DNA of 16,297 bases from Bacteroidota bacterium (lineage in GTDB: Bacteria > Bacteroidota > Bacteroidia > Bacteroidales > Tenuifilaceae), in assembly GCA_023406715.1 (NCBI GenBank), contig JAEXVC010000169.1:1-16297 (forward strand), written 5' to 3'. The notes beneath the pieces were generated by a model, which saw only the letters and a list, made by a program, of their open reading frames with translations, ran no database searches and was not told where the DNA came from. Positions 14,561 to 16,297 of the stretch are shown in pieces. Position 1 is the first letter of the stretch, and the number at the start of each line of letters is the position of its first letter. The position numbers and the translations under genes were made by a program.

Positions 14561-15994
14561 CTACTCTACCCTTTCAAACGCTCCCAAGTCAGGTTTTGTA
14601 TCAGTCAAGCGATTGAAGTTTTTTAAATCTATTGGATATAAATTTGAAATATCAATATTGGCCACATCCTTTGCGGGGCTTAAGGTATCGAGCAAGTAAA
14701 TATGCTCATATGGATCCTTAAACTTGGGGTCGAGTCTAAGAATATTCTTGAATTTACTCTCATCGCTTAAATCAAAAGATGAGGGAACTTTTAGAATACA
14801 ATTTTGAAAATAATATTTCATTTCAGCATTTACAAGTTGGCCGTTTACCTTATCATCAACTGAAAATTCGTTGCTTATATTGCCATAAATAATACTATTG
14901 TAAAAAGATGCCTCAGTTAAATCTCTCGGTTCAATATAGTATGGACCATCCTCCACCAACTTGTATAAGTAGTAATTATTCAACAGCAAGGCTGGCCCAT
15001 TTCGGAACATATAATCCCCCCAGTAATTTGCCACTGTACAATGATAAAAACGGTAAGCACCACCCAATGTTAAAGCAACAGAAACCTGAGCAGAGTTTGC
15101 GAAAAGACAATTATCGGCATCAATTTTTGCTCCACGAGCAAGTAATCCAATATAACTGGTGTTTTCAACCTTTGAGTGGCTCATTGTTAGAGTAGGAGTT
15201 CCGGGAGTAACACAAGTATCTACAATCAACCCAACAACGGAGTTCTTAATTTCAGCCCACTGAATTGTATTATTTTTACTAAACGCATAAAGCCAAATAC
15301 CTGTCCACTGCCCAGCCTTATCTCTATAAAATTTTTCGAGCCTGTCCCCCTCAAAAACAACGGGCTTATCAGGTTCGCCATTAACTTTTAATGTGCCGTA
15401 AACTTTTAACAGAGAAAAATTATGGAAGTGAAATTTTGCACCTGCCTCAATTGTTAACGAAACATTTGGGTTTACAACGAGGGAATCATAAACAAGATAT
15501 GGCTTATCCGCTTGCAAAATAGTATCGGTGGTAATAGTTTTTGATTTAAATAGATTTACATCCTGTCCCCAAGCCACCAACTTCACATCCTGAACATTTC
15601 CATTTGTTTGAAAAACTATAGAATCGGGGATTAAAAGAGGTGAGTTCTGCGATGTAGGATCAACAGTAACCTCAACAAAAACAAAAAGACTATCATTTGA
15701 CCGTAAAGGAACATCAGAAAAAACAGTACCGTTCATCCCATCAACATTAATCCGAAATGATGATGTTGAGCCACCAGCTAATTTTATTGATGAAATCCGA
15801 ACATCGGAATTGCTTTTGTTGTAAACCTTCAGATATCGAGTAGATGAACCTATCGAAGTAAAGACGGTATCGAAAAGGACCGTATCGGACGAAAAATTCA
15901 ATTTCAGCGAGGGACTATCGGAAAAATTATCGCGTTCGCAAGCAATTATTCCAAATCCTAATGCAATTAAGGCTATGTAGTATAAAACTTTCAT
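14561..15994 (-). CDS. right-handed parallel beta-helix lipoprotein of unknown function
   Basis: A 477-residue protein with a lipoprotein signal (lipobox GIIAC, acceptor Cys19), so anchored in the envelope, possibly on the cell surface. Residues about 25-150 look like an all-beta, immunoglobulin-like region (LKLNFSSDTVLFDTVFTSIG, STRYLKVYNKSNSDVRI). From about 175 on, repeated short strands suggest a pectate-lyase-type parallel beta-helix, starting with 'LTIEAGAKFHFH' and 'LKVYGTLKVNGEPDKPVVFEG' and running through NTIQWAEIKNSVVG, LTMSHSKVENTSYIGLLARG and FYNSIIYGN. The end, PDLGAFERVE, is a common C-terminal signature of such proteins. No catalytic residues typical of a polysaccharide lyase can be identified, so a binding or structural role is equally possible. 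It has its own candidate promoter and terminator. Confidence 0.85.
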   Translation of the reverse strand: MKVLYYIALIALGFGIIACERDNFSDSPSLKLNFSSDTVLFDTVFTSIGSSTRYLKVYNKSNSDVRISSIKLAGGSTSSFRINVDGMNGTVFSDVPLRSNDSLFVFVEVTVDPTSQNSPLLIPDSIVFQTNGNVQDVKLVAWGQDVNLFKSKTITTDTILQADKPYLVYDSLVVNPNVSLTIEAGAKFHFHNFSLLKVYGTLKVNGEPDKPVVFEGDRLEKFYRDKAGQWTGIWLYAFSKNNTIQWAEIKNSVVGLIVDTCVTPGTPTLTMSHSKVENTSYIGLLARGAKIDADNCLFANSAQVSVALTLGGAYRFYHCTVANYWGDYMFRNGPALLLNNYYLYKLVEDGPYYIEPRDLTEASFYNSIIYGNISNEFSVDDKVNGQLVNAEMKYYFQNCILKVPSSFDLSDESKFKNILRLDPKFKDPYEHIYLLDTLSPAKDVANIDISNLYPIDLKNFNRLTDTKPDLGAFERVE

Positions 15995-16011
15995 CGTCTA
16001 TTTTAAAAATT

Positions 16012-16019
16012 CAAAACTA
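16012..16019 (-). promoter_or_regulatory. candidate -7 box of the beta-helix lipoprotein gene
   Basis: Minus-strand TAGTTTTG matches TAnnTTTG exactly and lies 17 nt upstream of the ATG at 15994. No clear -33 TTTG is seen at the expected distance. It would fire divergently from the candidate promoter at 16125. Confidence 0.42.
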
Positions 16020-16124
16020 CAGATTTTTTCTGTTAGTTGGCTATTGAATTATTGGATTACTAGGTATTAAAGATTCAATATTATAAGGAAATTCAACTTT
16101 ATTTTACTTTTCAAAACAAAAGAT

Positions 16125-16132
16125 TAAATTTG
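16125..16132 (+). promoter_or_regulatory. candidate -7 box of the amidohydrolase gene
   Basis: TAAATTTG matches TAnnTTTG exactly and sits 31 nt upstream of the ATG at 16164. The -33 region shows only T-rich sequence (TTTTAC near 16102-16107) without a good TTTG. Confidence 0.42.
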
Positions 16133-16163
16133 GTTTTTCTAGTAACCCTGAACATTTAAACCA

Positions 16164-16297
16164 ATGATTAAAAATACATTAATAATCCTAACATTAATAT
16201 CAGCAATGGCTTGTAGTAAACGCGAAAAAGTTGATTTAATTGTAACCAACGCTAAAATATACTCGGTTGATTCCGCCTTTACAGTCCATAGTAGTAT
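16164..16297 (+). CDS. amidohydrolase-family lipoprotein (YtcJ-like), 3'-truncated by window end
   Basis: Only the first 44 codons are present. They encode a lipoprotein signal (MIKNTLIILTLISAMAC, acceptor Cys17) followed by KVDLIVTNAKIYSVDSAFTVH. The 'DLIVTNAKIYSVD' beta strand pair is the typical start of the composite-domain amidohydrolases of the YtcJ/amidohydrolase_3 group, metal-dependent hydrolases of amide or ester bonds. No metal-binding residues are in the visible part, so activity cannot be judged. It reads away from the beta-helix lipoprotein gene, with both candidate promoters in the 169-bp gap. Confidence 0.75.
   Translation, partial: MIKNTLIILTLISAMACSKREKVDLIVTNAKIYSVDSAFTVHSS

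Noticed and set aside
16019..16033. Inverted repeat ACAGA-N5-TCTGT upstream of the beta-helix gene
   Set aside because: Only 5 bp per arm around a T run; too short to distinguish from chance.
1..16297. CRISPR arrays, IS ends, tRNA/rRNA genes, phage or defence genes
   Set aside because: No regularly spaced repeats, transposase motifs, cloverleaf sequences or phage/defence proteins were found; all long frames are accounted for by metabolic or envelope genes.

Overview
The window comes from a member of the Bacteroidota, most likely a Bacteroidales-type organism. The reasons are an AT-rich genome, intergenic promoters of the TTTG-N(17-21)-TAnnTTTG type in place of sigma70 -35/-10 boxes, no Shine-Dalgarno sequences ahead of genes, a DUF4831 lipoprotein, several lipoproteins and Sec-secreted proteins, and a TonB-dependent receptor with an N-terminal carboxypeptidase-regulatory-like domain. 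All content looks chromosomal. I see no IS element, phage gene, CRISPR array, tRNA or rRNA.

Layout. 1-344: 3' end of the NAD(P)H-hydrate repair enzyme (nnrD part), followed closely by a DUF4831 lipoprotein gene (358-1461). 1465-1998 (-): secreted thioredoxin-fold protein, tail to tail with the DUF4831 gene. 2270-3289: branched-chain amino acid aminotransferase ilvE with its own promoter and a strong terminator. 3432-6320: large periplasmic M16 zinc peptidase with terminator. 6451-8034: amidase-signature lipoprotein with terminator. 8116-9192 (-): ketoacyl-ACP synthase III-like enzyme.

9326-13353 (-) is the most coherent unit: a thiamine uptake operon. A Bacteroidota promoter appears to start transcription at the first base of a TPP riboswitch (13241-13315). 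A structured leader follows, then a TonB-dependent outer-membrane receptor, a PnuC-family inner-membrane transporter (PnuT) and thiamine pyrophosphokinase. Together they bring thiamine across both membranes and trap it as TPP, which can feed back on the riboswitch. A 12-bp hairpin sits between the receptor and transporter genes.

13415-14440 (-): secreted endonuclease/exonuclease/phosphatase-fold protein. 14561-15994 (-): parallel beta-helix lipoprotein. 16164-end: 5' end of a lipoprotein amidohydrolase, divergent from the beta-helix gene.

No clearly new multi-gene system is present. The items most worth a second look are the leader between the TPP aptamer and the receptor start codon, the intercistronic hairpin, corrected start sites for pnuT, thiN and ilvE, and an inverted repeat in the promoter of the KAS III-like gene.
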